DNA from: Alphaproteobacteria bacterium
GTDB taxonomy: Bacteria; Pseudomonadota; Alphaproteobacteria; RF32; CAG-239
Reading direction: 5' to 3'
Assembly: GCA_017501665.1 (NCBI GenBank)
Contig: JAFVWM010000036.1
Span: 1 to 64,000 of the forward strand
Length of the DNA stretch: 64,000 bases
Both the position numbers and the translations under genes were made by a program. This document shows positions 36,777 to 45,698 of the stretch, one piece after another (positions within the stretch are counted from its first letter, which is position 1; each line of letters begins with the position of its first letter). The notes beneath the pieces are model-generated. The model worked only from the letters and a program-made list of their open reading frames with translations, had not been told where the DNA came from and searched no databases.

Positions 36777-39434
36777 CTATCTTTCAATAATTTCTAATTG
36801 AACACTACTGTTTTTGATTGCCTTTTTAATCTTGTTACGATATATTTTTTTCAGTTCTTCGGGAGATAAATCTTGCCCCTCGGCAACAGGAGCCTCTAAA
36901 ATTTCTCTCAAAGTTTCACTTTGCTTAGCAATTTTCTCTTCAACTTCCTGTTTTAAATCAATCATTTGTTCTTTATTAATAAGTTCTTCTTTTTCTTTGA
37001 TAGCTCTTTTTGTTCTGGTAACTATGTCTTCTTCGGAAGATATAACTTTTTCATCAACCATATCTTCAGCCACACCAACATCTTTGGCAATAATTTCTTT
37101 TGTTATTTCATTATCTTGTTTTTTTACACCTTCAACATCTGTTTTTTCAAGAACATCTGCAACTTTTTCTGTTACATTTTTAATTTTTTTATTAATGTCG
37201 GAAGACAATTCTTGTGTAGCGGAATTAACTTTATCTATAATATTTTCTTTTTTGTCTTTTTGTTTAGCAATACTATCCACTTTTGCACTTATTTCTTCAA
37301 AAGTTTTTTTAGCTAATTCATCCATTTTTGAACTCTTTTCAACAATTTTATCCGAAACTTTATCAATAGCTTCTTTGCTGTATTTTATAGTTTTTTCTTT
37401 TTTTTCAACTACATCATCAATAGCTTCAGATGCGACATCTTCTATTTTTTTAGCTTCTTCAACAACCTCATCCATTGCAAATTTTATAGATTTTAATTTT
37501 TCTTCAGGAATATCTTCTATAGATTTATCTGTTAAAGATGCTTTTTCGATATATTTATCTTTTAAGTCTTTAGGTGAATATGTTGTTATCAAATCATTAG
37601 CGCTACTCCATAAGACATACCAATCATTAAACGATTTTACTGATGATTCAATATCGCTATCACTAAGTTTTTCATCACTGATTGTTTTTTTAATTGATTC
37701 TATATTTTTATCTGACGCTTTTAACACATCAAAATTTTTGCAATTTTTCTTACTGAAGAATACAGAATTTATTATTTCAGGCACACTGCACACAGAATAA
37801 TCAATATCCTCCGGTTCTCCATCAGTTCTTTTTATAGCAAACGTAACCTGTCTTTTGTTTTGAATTTGTTTATAATATTCCAGTTGTTTAGAACTTAGGT
37901 CTAAAGGATTATTCAAACCTTGAATGATTATAGTCGTATTCTCAAGCAATCCCATTGATTCAAGCTGATTCATAAATTTTTGTAAACTTCCGTATAAACA
38001 ATTTAATTGTTCAGCATATGCTCTTTTACGATCAGATATTGATTCTTTTGAATAATCTGATTTTTTTGCACCACTCCAGTTTGCTAATGGTTTAATATTA
38101 CAAAATTCGTCATACACAAAATTATCTGATGGTAAATCAATGACTGCAAAATAAGCTTGATTACCTGATAATTTGTCAATAGTTTCAACGAGTTTATCGA
38201 AAATCTTGGTCGAATTATATGAATATACTTTACTTAATACTACATTTTTAGGTTGGAACTCATTGGGTATAAAATCTCCGGCATATTCTAATATTTTAAG
38301 TAAAGGATTGACAGAACTGACCAAGCCGGTTGATTCTATCCACTGTGATAATAAAACAACAAGTTTATCAAAAGTCGTATCATGTTCTCCGGTTAATGTT
38401 ATTGGCAAGTTCATTTTTTCATTACAGGAACTTGCAATCAATTCATTATCAACATAACAGGTATCGGCACCTCGCGTTTGAAAGACATTGATTTTATAAT
38501 CTTTCTTACGTAACATTTCATATAGACCGTTAGTTCTTAAATATATTTTTTCCGGCTGTACTGATTTAAAATTAAAATAATTATCTATATTTATACTTTC
38601 TGAAACAAAATCTTTTGCTTTTTTGTTCAGATCATCGGCATTATACGATAAAATAAGATTTAAAAAAGCATCGTCTGAATGTTCAACTAAAGCATTAGGA
38701 TATAAAGTGAAGTTGTTAGTCTTATAAAATCCTACAGCATTCTTATATGCTTTATCAAGAGCTTCAATTTTTTGCTTGCCGTCATTCATATTCTTCAAAT
38801 TATTTATAGATGTAAGATCATTAAATGACAGGAAAATAATATTTTCGCCCACATTTTCTTTTTTTAAGTTTGGTAAGCCGGCAACTTCATTAAAATATTT
38901 TATATCCGGATGCATATATGCTTCGCTTATTAACCAACCTAAAACAGCACACACACCTAATGTAATGTAAAGCATAAAACTACGGTTTAAAAATGATAAA
39001 ATAATCCAAACGATTAAAAACACGATAATCGACATAATCATGTGAGCATGTTGATATAAAATAATATTTACATCATACGAAAACACACCGTCAAAAATCA
39101 GCAACAAGCCTGATTTTTTATCAAATGCTGCAAATTGATTTATGACCGCTACAACAAACAGGGCAAAAACCGCCGATAGAGTTATATTTTCTAGCGGACG
39201 AACAAATGAGGCAATAAACATTAAAATAAAACTTACAACTGCTATACCTACATATATATATATAGCTTCTAAGTTTCCGAACGGTGATGTGAAAAACAGA
39301 TCATAGTTTCCTGAATTGGCAAACAACGTAAAATCTACTGATATAACAGAAGCGCATAAAATTGTTTTGACTATTACATCAAACAAATATTGCCCCACAG
39401 ATCTTTTTTTTGAAACACTTTTTCCATCAGCCAT
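36777..39434 (-). CDS. Five-helix membrane protein, degenerate sulfatase-like, coiled coil
   Basis: An 885-residue protein I do not recognise as a named gene. Five transmembrane helices lie near 17-38, 57-78, 83-103, 130-149 and 153-170. An ectodomain (about 190-600) begins ENIIFLSFNDLTSIN and includes YFAVIDLPSDNF and ENTTIIIQGLNN, resembling sulfatase/phosphoethanolamine-transferase folds but without the Ser/Thr or Cys nucleophile or the metal histidines. The final 250 residues are a Lys/Glu-rich coiled coil with repeated VDK/VEK/EEI units. The topology parallels E. coli YejM/PbgA, an inactive sulfatase-like regulator of LPS synthesis. It lies upstream of yejE on the same strand, 18 bp away. 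AAGGAAAT precedes the ATG. Confidence 0.6.
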   Translation of the reverse strand: MADGKSVSKKRSVGQYLFDVIVKTILCASVISVDFTLFANSGNYDLFFTSPFGNLEAIYIYVGIAVVSFILMFIASFVRPLENITLSAVFALFVVAVINQFAAFDKKSGLLLIFDGVFSYDVNIILYQHAHMIMSIIVFLIVWIILSFLNRSFMLYITLGVCAVLGWLISEAYMHPDIKYFNEVAGLPNLKKENVGENIIFLSFNDLTSINNLKNMNDGKQKIEALDKAYKNAVGFYKTNNFTLYPNALVEHSDDAFLNLILSYNADDLNKKAKDFVSESINIDNYFNFKSVQPEKIYLRTNGLYEMLRKKDYKINVFQTRGADTCYVDNELIASSCNEKMNLPITLTGEHDTTFDKLVVLLSQWIESTGLVSSVNPLLKILEYAGDFIPNEFQPKNVVLSKVYSYNSTKIFDKLVETIDKLSGNQAYFAVIDLPSDNFVYDEFCNIKPLANWSGAKKSDYSKESISDRKRAYAEQLNCLYGSLQKFMNQLESMGLLENTTIIIQGLNNPLDLSSKQLEYYKQIQNKRQVTFAIKRTDGEPEDIDYSVCSVPEIINSVFFSKKNCKNFDVLKASDKNIESIKKTISDEKLSDSDIESSVKSFNDWYVLWSSANDLITTYSPKDLKDKYIEKASLTDKSIEDIPEEKLKSIKFAMDEVVEEAKKIEDVASEAIDDVVEKKEKTIKYSKEAIDKVSDKIVEKSSKMDELAKKTFEEISAKVDSIAKQKDKKENIIDKVNSATQELSSDINKKIKNVTEKVADVLEKTDVEGVKKQDNEITKEIIAKDVGVAEDMVDEKVISSEEDIVTRTKRAIKEKEELINKEQMIDLKQEVEEKIAKQSETLREILEAPVAEGQDLSPEELKKIYRNKIKKAIKNSSVQLEIIER

Positions 39435-39504
39435 ATTTATTTCCTTACTTATAAATTCTTAACAGACCGACATCATAATAAAATAAAAATATTTATTTTT
39501 AAAA

Positions 39505-39543
39505 CAAAATCCTCAGAGTTTGCACATCTCTGAGGATTTTTCT
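39505..39543. terminator. Terminator of rpsD
   Basis: AAATCCTCAGAG pairs with CTCTGAGGATTT around a 9-base loop, with flanking T/A tracts. It lies 18 bp past the rpsD stop on the minus strand. Confidence 0.9.
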
Positions 39544-39560
39544 TATACCAAGACAGATTA

Positions 39561-40172
39561 TTATCTTGAATAATATTCGATAACCAAGTTCGGTTCCATA
39601 ACAGAAGCATAAGGAACATCTTCAAACTTAGGAACAAAGGCATATTTTGCAGAAGCTTTTTTAGTATCCAATTCAACGTATGAAGGAACATCACGTGATG
39701 TAGATTCCAAAGCAGCAATTACAATAGGTAGTTGTTTAGATTTAGCTCTAACTTCAACAACATCACCTGTTTTTAACATGTAAGAGGGAATATTAACTTT
39801 TTTACCATTAACTGTTACATGTCCGTGATTTACAAATTGACGAGCAGCAAATATTGTCGGAACAAATTTTGCTTTGTAAACAATATTATCCAAACGAGAC
39901 TCCAAAATACCGATAAGGTTTTCGGCAGCATCACCCGAACGACGAATAGCCTCTACATAATATTTGTAGAATTGTTTTTCTGAAACGTTACCATAGTAAG
40001 TTTTCAATTTTTGCTTAGCTGACAATTGAACACCATAGTCAGTTGCTTTTTTTCTTCTTTGACCGTGTTGTCCCGGAGCATATTCTCTTTTAGCAACAGA
40101 TGAATTAGGATTTCCCCAAATCACACCATATTGGCGTTCTTTTTTCTTTTTTGCAGAAATTATACTTTTCAT
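39561..40172 (-). CDS. rpsD: 30S ribosomal protein S4
   Basis: A primary 16S rRNA-binding protein of the small subunit. The 203-residue length is normal. The N-terminal [14 protein letters not shown] block, [12 protein letters not shown], and the S4 RNA-binding motif from [16 protein letters not shown] are intact. The N-terminus lacks the four zinc cysteines, so it is the zinc-independent form. AAAGGAAAA precedes ATG 40172. It is a single-gene unit, as in many alphaproteobacteria, with its own terminator. Confidence 0.97.
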   Translation of the reverse strand: MKSIISAKKKKERQYGVIWGNPNSSVAKREYAPGQHGQRRKKATDYGVQLSAKQKLKTYYGNVSEKQFYKYYVEAIRRSGDAAENLIGILESRLDNIVYKAKFVPTIFAARQFVNHGHVTVNGKKVNIPSYMLKTGDVVEVRAKSKQLPIVIAALESTSRDVPSYVELDTKKASAKYAFVPKFEDVPYASVMEPNLVIEYYSR

Positions 40173-40390
40173 GTTTTATTTTCCTTTATTTTATAAGCTT
40201 ATATTATTATTGTCCCGATAGTTTTGATTGTTTTCAATCAAACGAGACGAAAAAAATCGTCTTCATTCTCGGAAGTAAGCGCAATTTATATCAATATATT
40301 TACAAAATCAAGCATTTTTTTATAATTTTAGTGGATTTTTTATATTAAATTTGTTATATCTGACAAAGCATTTGAGGAGAATTATAAAAA

Positions 40391-42154
40391 ATGTCTTATA
40401 ATATTTTGTTCAAAGAAGCACTAAAGTGTTTTGATGAAGGTGATTTTGAAAATGCCGAGGCATATGCTCGGCAAATATTTGAAACTGTCCCTGACAACCC
40501 CGATGTATTGAATTTATTAGGACTAACGGCTCAAGCCAAAGGACTTCACCAAGAAGCTTGTTCTTATTTTTCCGGAGCCATACGAAGCAAAAATGACGAC
40601 CCTTCCCTTTACTTTAACTTAGCCTTTTCATTAAAAGCTTCAAAACAATATTATGATGCTCTGTACAATTTTAATAAAGTTTTATCTCTCGCTCCTCAAG
40701 TAAAAGAAACATATAATGAAATAGCCTGCATTTATGAAAGCTTATCCGACATTAAAAATGCAAGAGAATATTGGGATAAAGCCTTGCAATATGATAACAA
40801 TTATGCCTCTGCCGAAATAAATTTGGCCAACAGTTATCGCCTTGATGATATTGAATATGCTATTTCAAAATTGAACGATTTAAGTGAAAAATATCCTAAA
40901 GAAGCTCTTGTATGGTACAATTTGGCTTGGATATATTATAACAGATCAGAATATGATAATTCTTTACAATACGCCCTAAAAGCTCTTAAATTATATCCGA
41001 CTTCCGATGCCATAAGATATTTAATCGGATTGTCATACATGGGATTAAAACAAGAAGCGCAAGCAAAAGAAATATTACTGGAATCTGAATCATTAAATCC
41101 GAATAATCCCGAGCCAAAATTATGTTTGGCAGATATTTTCAGCCGAAACAACGAGTTTGAAGAAGCAGAAAAAAGATATAAGCGCCTTATGGAAATTGAT
41201 GATAAAAACTATGCTGTTTACAGTAATTATGCCGAAATGCTTCATCGTCAAAAACGTTTACTTGAAGCCATGGATATATACCGTAAAGCCGTTATTATAT
41301 TCCCCTCATCTGCCGATGTCAGTAACAATTTAGGGGCTGTTTTACGTGAACTGGAAGAATATGATGAGGCTTTAGGATTATTTTTTAATGCTTTGGCTCT
41401 TAACCCTAATCTTGTTGAAGCATCCGTAAATATATGGGAAACATTGGTACTTTTATCAAAAGACAACGAACAAACAGCAAAAGACATTGCCGATAATTGG
41501 TATAAATCATATCCTGATAATCAATTTGCAAAATATGCGAGATCAGCCTTAAGAGGAGAAAATATTGAGAATAATAAAATTTTTACTGAAAAGTTGTTTG
41601 ACAATTTTGCTGATAATTACGAGATGGTTATGCAAAATTTGGATTATACAGCTCCGATGGTTATTGGAAGAATTGCAGGACATTTGGAAGGTCGTATTGC
41701 GGATTTGGGGTGCGGTTCGGGACTTGTCGGCATGGTTGTTAAAAAAGCTGAAAATTATCTCATCGGAGTAGATATATCCGCCAAAATGCTCGAAAAAGCG
41801 AAACAAAAAAATATATATAATGAGCTGATAAAATCAGATATTATCGATTTTTTAAAAGATCGTAGTGACTTTAATTGGGTAATCGCCGCTGATGTATTGG
41901 GATACATCGGAAAATTGGATGAATTTATTAAAAATTGCAAAGGTAAAAATCTTATTTTTTCTATTGAAATAAATAGGAATACAGCTGATTACCGGCTTCA
42001 ATCAAACGGTCGTTTTAACCATAACCCCGATTATGTGGAAAAATTGTTGATTAAATATGGTTTTTATGATATTTATAAAGAGGAATTTGAATTAAGAACA
42101 GAAAATTTCATTCCTGTTAACAGTATGATTTTTAAAGCTTTTGGGATACATTAA
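40391..42154 (+). CDS. TPR-repeat protein fused to SAM methyltransferase
   Basis: A 587-residue cytoplasmic protein. Residues 1 to about 390 are tandem tetratricopeptide repeats (for example PDVLNLLGLTAQAKG and ALVWYNLAWIYYN), a protein-binding superhelix. The C-terminal 175 residues are a class I methyltransferase: FDNFADNYEMVMQNLDYTAP, the SAM-binding ADLGCGSGLVG near 437 and LIGVDISAKML. This fusion is seen in many alphaproteobacterial proteins of unknown target. GGAGAATT precedes the ATG. The Nudix gene follows after one base. Confidence 0.88.
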   Translation: MSYNILFKEALKCFDEGDFENAEAYARQIFETVPDNPDVLNLLGLTAQAKGLHQEACSYFSGAIRSKNDDPSLYFNLAFSLKASKQYYDALYNFNKVLSLAPQVKETYNEIACIYESLSDIKNAREYWDKALQYDNNYASAEINLANSYRLDDIEYAISKLNDLSEKYPKEALVWYNLAWIYYNRSEYDNSLQYALKALKLYPTSDAIRYLIGLSYMGLKQEAQAKEILLESESLNPNNPEPKLCLADIFSRNNEFEEAEKRYKRLMEIDDKNYAVYSNYAEMLHRQKRLLEAMDIYRKAVIIFPSSADVSNNLGAVLRELEEYDEALGLFFNALALNPNLVEASVNIWETLVLLSKDNEQTAKDIADNWYKSYPDNQFAKYARSALRGENIENNKIFTEKLFDNFADNYEMVMQNLDYTAPMVIGRIAGHLEGRIADLGCGSGLVGMVVKKAENYLIGVDISAKMLEKAKQKNIYNELIKSDIIDFLKDRSDFNWVIAADVLGYIGKLDEFIKNCKGKNLIFSIEINRNTADYRLQSNGRFNHNPDYVEKLLIKYGFYDIYKEEFELRTENFIPVNSMIFKAFGIH

Positions 42155-42155
42155 A

Positions 42156-42773
42156 ATGACCGACGAAATGATCGATATTTATGATTCTGAAATGAATTTG
42201 TTGGGCGTAGCAATGAAAAGTCAGGCTCATAAAGAAGGTTTGTGGCACAAGGCTTTTCATTGTTGGATAATATCTGAAGACGGAAATATATGGTTACAGC
42301 TTCGCGGAAAAGATAAACAATTATATCCTGATTTGTTAGATATTTCGTGTGCCGGACATATTCAAGTCGGTGAAGCAGTAAAAACAGGTGGTTTGCGTGA
42401 GTTGGAAGAAGAACTCGGACTTCATTTGAAAGAAAATGATTTGATTAAAATGTTTACTCACAAATTAGTGATTGATAAACCTATTATAAATCGTGAATTT
42501 TGCCCTACTTATTTGTACAAAACTCAAACTAAAATATATGATTTAAAATTACAAGAAGATGAAGTTGACGGAATTTATGAAGTTGATATTCAAGATTTGA
42601 TTGATTTGTTTTTTGATGATATTGAAAAAATAACAATAAAAGGAATAAAACGTACCAAAGATGGGTATAAGAAAGAGGAAAAAGAAATTGATAAAAATGC
42701 TTTTTGTCCTTATGGAGATAAATATTATCAAAAAGTTTTTGCAACCATTCAAAGATTTATCGATAATCAATAA
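42156..42773 (+). CDS. Nudix hydrolase
   Basis: A 205-residue Nudix protein. The box fits G-x5-E-x7-R-E-x2-E-E-x-G exactly, from GHIQVGEAVKTGG to LREL EEELGL. The N-terminus (IDIYDSEMNLLGVAMKSQAHKEGLWHKAFHCWII) is like isopentenyl-diphosphate isomerase and YfcD-type proteins. I start at ATG 42156, one base after the TPR-methyltransferase stop, with GGGA upstream. The substrate is unknown. A terminator follows. Confidence 0.88.
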   Translation: MTDEMIDIYDSEMNLLGVAMKSQAHKEGLWHKAFHCWIISEDGNIWLQLRGKDKQLYPDLLDISCAGHIQVGEAVKTGGLRELEEELGLHLKENDLIKMFTHKLVIDKPIINREFCPTYLYKTQTKIYDLKLQEDEVDGIYEVDIQDLIDLFFDDIEKITIKGIKRTKDGYKKEEKEIDKNAFCPYGDKYYQKVFATIQRFIDNQ

Positions 42774-42818
42774 AAAAAGCTCTGCCCAAAGGAGAAAAAC
42801 AGCAGAGCTTTTCTTGTT
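42773..42818. terminator. Bidirectional terminator
   Basis: AAAAAGCTCTGC pairs with GCAGAGCTTTT around a 16-base loop. It ends the Nudix gene and the convergent small hypothetical gene. Confidence 0.85.
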
Positions 42819-42835
42819 TATAAAAACTAAAGCTT

Positions 42836-43201
42836 TCAAGCATTTGCAAAAACAGTTTTACAATCTGTTACATTGGCACATAAAAAGCTATAGTTTTTTT
42901 TGTATTCAGTTAAATCTTGATCAAAATTTTTCATATCATAACCGGCATTAATATATGCATATATAGCAACATCAACAAAATGACTTTCGGTTAAATAAGG
43001 TAAATTTTTCTCAATCACCGCTCTGGCTTTAGAAGCGTTGAATTTAATAATAACATCTTGAAAGAAGATATGTTTTGTATTAACCCCATCTCCAATTCCG
43101 CAAACATCAAACAAAGCATCAAATATTTGATCTTTGGAAGTTATCGGCTTATCAATCTCATTTAAGAATCTAAGCCCTTTTTCTTTAGTAACTTTCATCA
43201 T
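42836..43201 (-). CDS. Hypothetical protein, 121 aa
   Basis: A mainly helical soluble protein with several segments (KEKGLRFLNEID, IFDALFDVCGIG, ARAVIEKNLPYLTES, DVAIYAYINAGYD). No signal peptide or membrane helix. GGGAGGATATT before ATG ATG is a strong ribosome site. The gene has a convergent Nudix neighbour and no evident operon partner. No family is recognised. Confidence 0.6.
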   Translation of the reverse strand: MMKVTKEKGLRFLNEIDKPITSKDQIFDALFDVCGIGDGVNTKHIFFQDVIIKFNASKARAVIEKNLPYLTESHFVDVAIYAYINAGYDMKNFDQDLTEYKKNYSFLCANVTDCKTVFANA

Positions 43202-43299
43202 AATATCCTCCCAACAAAGAAGGTTTCCTTAACTTATAATTATAATATACCACATTTTGAAGTTAATTACAACATTTTTATAACAAAATTGTAATAATT

Positions 43300-44622
43300 T
43301 TACTGTATCAGTCGATTATAGATATTATTATATATTTTCTTATATATAGGCATGGTTTTATTAGGAAATATGCCATTTTTAAAGGTATAATGAATGATAC
43401 TTTCATTTATTTTAACCTCTGAATTTTCTCTATCGGTATCGATTATCAGTTTATTATCAACGGTCGTTTGAATAAATTCAAGGTTGTTGCAATTATTGAC
43501 AGTTATAGTTCCGCAAGCACCATAATCGACATAAATACTGTAAATTGCCGATGAAGATAAATCGGAATTTCCACTGTAATATTTTCCAAACCGTATTTTT
43601 TGCAAAAAATCAGTATATAAAGCTTCTAAATTTCCGCAAAACTTTTGCCCTATTTCAACGGTTTTTATACATTCATCATTGTTTAGATTAATATTTCCGC
43701 TAAAGTCATCACCGATTATAATTCTTTTACAACCGGTTGCTTGCGATGTATTATTTGTTTTAATACTACCTTTACAATCATCACCGATTTTTATGTTATC
43801 GGTATTTTGATCTAATGCAGATAAATTACCTCTGAAAGAATCGCCTATTTCTACATCTTTTTTTATGATGTTATTGGTTAATATAATATCGGCATATGAA
43901 TAATAACCGACAGACATTGCATACATACAACAGTTTGTTATATTGGTGTTTCCGCTGTATATATCGGCTATTTGCAAATTAAAACATTTTTTTGCATTGC
44001 TTATTGATAAATTACAATGGCAATTATTAGCGATAAAAATACTTTCTATATTTGATCGAGACAAGTTTAAACAACCGGAAAATTGTTCTTTAATTTGCAA
44101 ACTTTCAATATAAGGATTATCTCGTAAATCAATATTTATATTACAATTACTTCCGACAATAAGTTTGGTTATTTCGGCTTTAGATAGATCATACGAACAA
44201 TTTGTTGAATCATCTCTTATATTTAATGTTGAGCTTATCAGCTTTCCTACATAAACCTTTGCAAAATCAATACCGTTATTTATTCTTTTTTTGAGCATTT
44301 TTTCCGACAAATATTCTTCTCTGCCATCCATATATTTTATTATTGATACCTGCAAATAATCGGCAACTTCTTTAGTTATGGAATATTTTTTTGCTCTGAT
44401 AAATGATAATATATAACCTTTTTCTATTGAACTTAAATCATTATCATCATTTGTTGAAATTTTGGTAAATATGTCATTACAACCGTCCAATGTTGCCAAA
44501 AGTTTGTTTTGATAATTTTTAAAAAACAGAGTGCATTTATTACCTCTTAAGCGAACGATCCGATAATCTTTGTTGATATTATATACAACGGCTTCACTTT
44601 CCAACACGTATATTCTCCCCAT
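43300..44622 (-). CDS. Repeat-rich solenoid-like protein, 440 aa
   Basis: From about residue 130 to 400 the protein has imperfect repeats of about 20-25 residues. Each reads roughly I-x-I-G followed by a turn, a G-N/S pair and an L, for example DNIKIGDDCKGSIKTNN, KRIIIGDDFSGNINLNN and VEIGQKFCGNLEAL. This is what a beta-solenoid (or leucine-rich-like) stack looks like. There are many Cys, Asn and Ser. The N-terminal 120 residues contain a likely helical domain (EKGYILSFIRAKKYSITKEVADYLQV). No signal peptide is seen. No ribosome site is obvious at ATG 44622. I know no matching family. Confidence 0.6.
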   Translation of the reverse strand: MGRIYVLESEAVVYNINKDYRIVRLRGNKCTLFFKNYQNKLLATLDGCNDIFTKISTNDDNDLSSIEKGYILSFIRAKKYSITKEVADYLQVSIIKYMDGREEYLSEKMLKKRINNGIDFAKVYVGKLISSTLNIRDDSTNCSYDLSKAEITKLIVGSNCNINIDLRDNPYIESLQIKEQFSGCLNLSRSNIESIFIANNCHCNLSISNAKKCFNLQIADIYSGNTNITNCCMYAMSVGYYSYADIILTNNIIKKDVEIGDSFRGNLSALDQNTDNIKIGDDCKGSIKTNNTSQATGCKRIIIGDDFSGNINLNNDECIKTVEIGQKFCGNLEALYTDFLQKIRFGKYYSGNSDLSSSAIYSIYVDYGACGTITVNNCNNLEFIQTTVDNKLIIDTDRENSEVKINESIIHYTFKNGIFPNKTMPIYKKIYNNIYNRLIQ

Positions 44623-44765
44623 TATTGATTGATGTTGGCTTTTATGTATTTACTAAAGTCATAATATCTAGGTGCTAAATAAAAAAATATATAAATTTTA
44701 TTAGGTTTAAAAAAGTTTTGAGTGAATTATTTATTTTTTTGTAATCATAATCAGGAGTAAAAATT

Positions 44766-45245
44766 ATGCAAAATCAAGTTACAAACATTCAAAGCAAAAG
44801 TAAAATTCCTACATCACAAAACTTTTTTACCACTTTATTAAATCTTTTGGATAACCCGCAAAATAACAACATCATTCAGGCAGAACCAAAAATAGAAGTA
44901 TCGGAAAATAAAGAAAATGTAATGGTAACAGCCGAGATCCCCGGCATCAGTGAAAAAGATATTGAATTAGAAATTTCTACTAACGGATATCTGACAATCA
45001 GCGGTGAGAAAAAGCACGAACACACCAAATTCTCAACCAACGGCGGATATTTTTCAGAAATTTCATATGGCCGTATAAGTCGAACTGTACCGCTTCCTTG
45101 GGATTTACAATATGATAAAGCTTTTGCCGATTATAGTAACGGTGTCTTAACAGTTACTCTTCCAAAAGCTACACCAGACAGATCACAACGAAAAAAAATA
45201 AATATCAATAAAGGTGAAAAAGTAAAAAAAAACAAAAAAAAGTAA
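44766..45245 (+). CDS. Hsp20/alpha-crystallin small heat-shock protein
   Basis: A 159-residue chaperone that holds unfolding proteins. The alpha-crystallin domain spans about residues 40-145: KIEVSENKENVMVTAEIPG, EKDIELEISTNGYLTISGEK, FSEISYGRISRTVPLPW and NGVLTVTLPKA. The tail is Lys-rich; the usual IxI anchor appears only as INI. CAGGAG precedes the ATG. I find no clear sigma32 promoter. Confidence 0.92.
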   Translation: MQNQVTNIQSKSKIPTSQNFFTTLLNLLDNPQNNNIIQAEPKIEVSENKENVMVTAEIPGISEKDIELEISTNGYLTISGEKKHEHTKFSTNGGYFSEISYGRISRTVPLPWDLQYDKAFADYSNGVLTVTLPKATPDRSQRKKININKGEKVKKNKKK

Positions 45246-45274
45246 AAAATAATTAAAATATATCCTAAAAATCG

Positions 45275-45308
45275 TAATCCCCCTCTATTTTTTAATAAAG
45301 GGGGATTG
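45275..45308. terminator. Hairpin between convergent hsp20 and ACP genes
   Basis: AATCCCCCT (45276-45284) pairs with AGGGGGATT (45299-45307). The T-tract is weak, so its strength as a terminator is uncertain, but it lies between two convergent genes. Confidence 0.55.
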
Positions 45309-45316
45309 CAATTTCT

Positions 45317-45550
45317 TCATAATTTATTTTGCAATAAATTGACAATATCTTTGACTGTTTCAATATTTTCAGTCTCGATATCGCTCAAATCAACATTGAA
45401 TTCTCTCTCTATATGTAAGAGAAGATCCAATTTTTCTAAGCTGTCCAAACTAAAATCAGCTTCTAAATCAGAATTAAGCTGTACTTGATCTCTTGTTATT
45501 CCAAAGTATCCGGCTATAATTCCTTGAACTCTAAAAAAGATTTCGTTCAT
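45317..45550 (-). CDS. Acyl carrier protein
   Basis: A 77-residue carrier with the phosphopantetheine site Ser37 in LDSLEKLDLL. I start at the internal ATG 45550 (MNEIFFRVQGIIAGYFGI) because that matches the family's N-terminus; an in-frame TTG at 45586 would add 12 residues not seen in ACPs. Neither start has a good ribosome site. Sequence around Ser37 (DFSLDSLEKLDLLLHIEREF) differs from the housekeeping ADSLDTVEL, so it may be a specialised ACP. No fatty acid genes flank it. Confidence 0.85.
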   Translation of the reverse strand: MNEIFFRVQGIIAGYFGITRDQVQLNSDLEADFSLDSLEKLDLLLHIEREFNVDLSDIETENIETVKDIVNLLQNKL

Positions 45551-45604
45551 AATTATAAATTTTAATAGTTCAACAATCATCGCCAAACTATCTTTTTCTT
45601 ACAA

Positions 45605-45650
45605 TTTTGTCAATGAAAATATGTTGACAAAAAACTATTGCTATTTTGTC
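45605..45650. promoter_or_regulatory. Operator-like repeat array upstream of RNase J-like gene
   Basis: TTTTGTCAA (45605-45613) is followed by its reverse complement TTGACAAAA (45624-45632) and then by TTTTGTC (45644-45650). The spacing is about 19 bp each. A possible promoter for the plus-strand gene is TTGCTA (45638-45643) and TATAAA (45661-45666), 17 bp apart, so the third half-site would sit between its boxes. The first two also form -35-like TTGACA boxes pointing outward. Binding factor unknown. Confidence 0.45.
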
Positions 45651-45698
45651 CATCCTGTGATATAAATAGTCAATTTTTGAATTTTTGGGAGAAATCTT

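Noticed and set aside
36814..37800. A 328-codon open frame on the plus strand opposite the coiled-coil part of the 885-residue protein
   Set aside because: It lies fully antisense to a strong gene and is Ser/Phe/Ile-rich, as expected from reading a Lys/Glu-rich repeat backwards; no ribosome site supports it.
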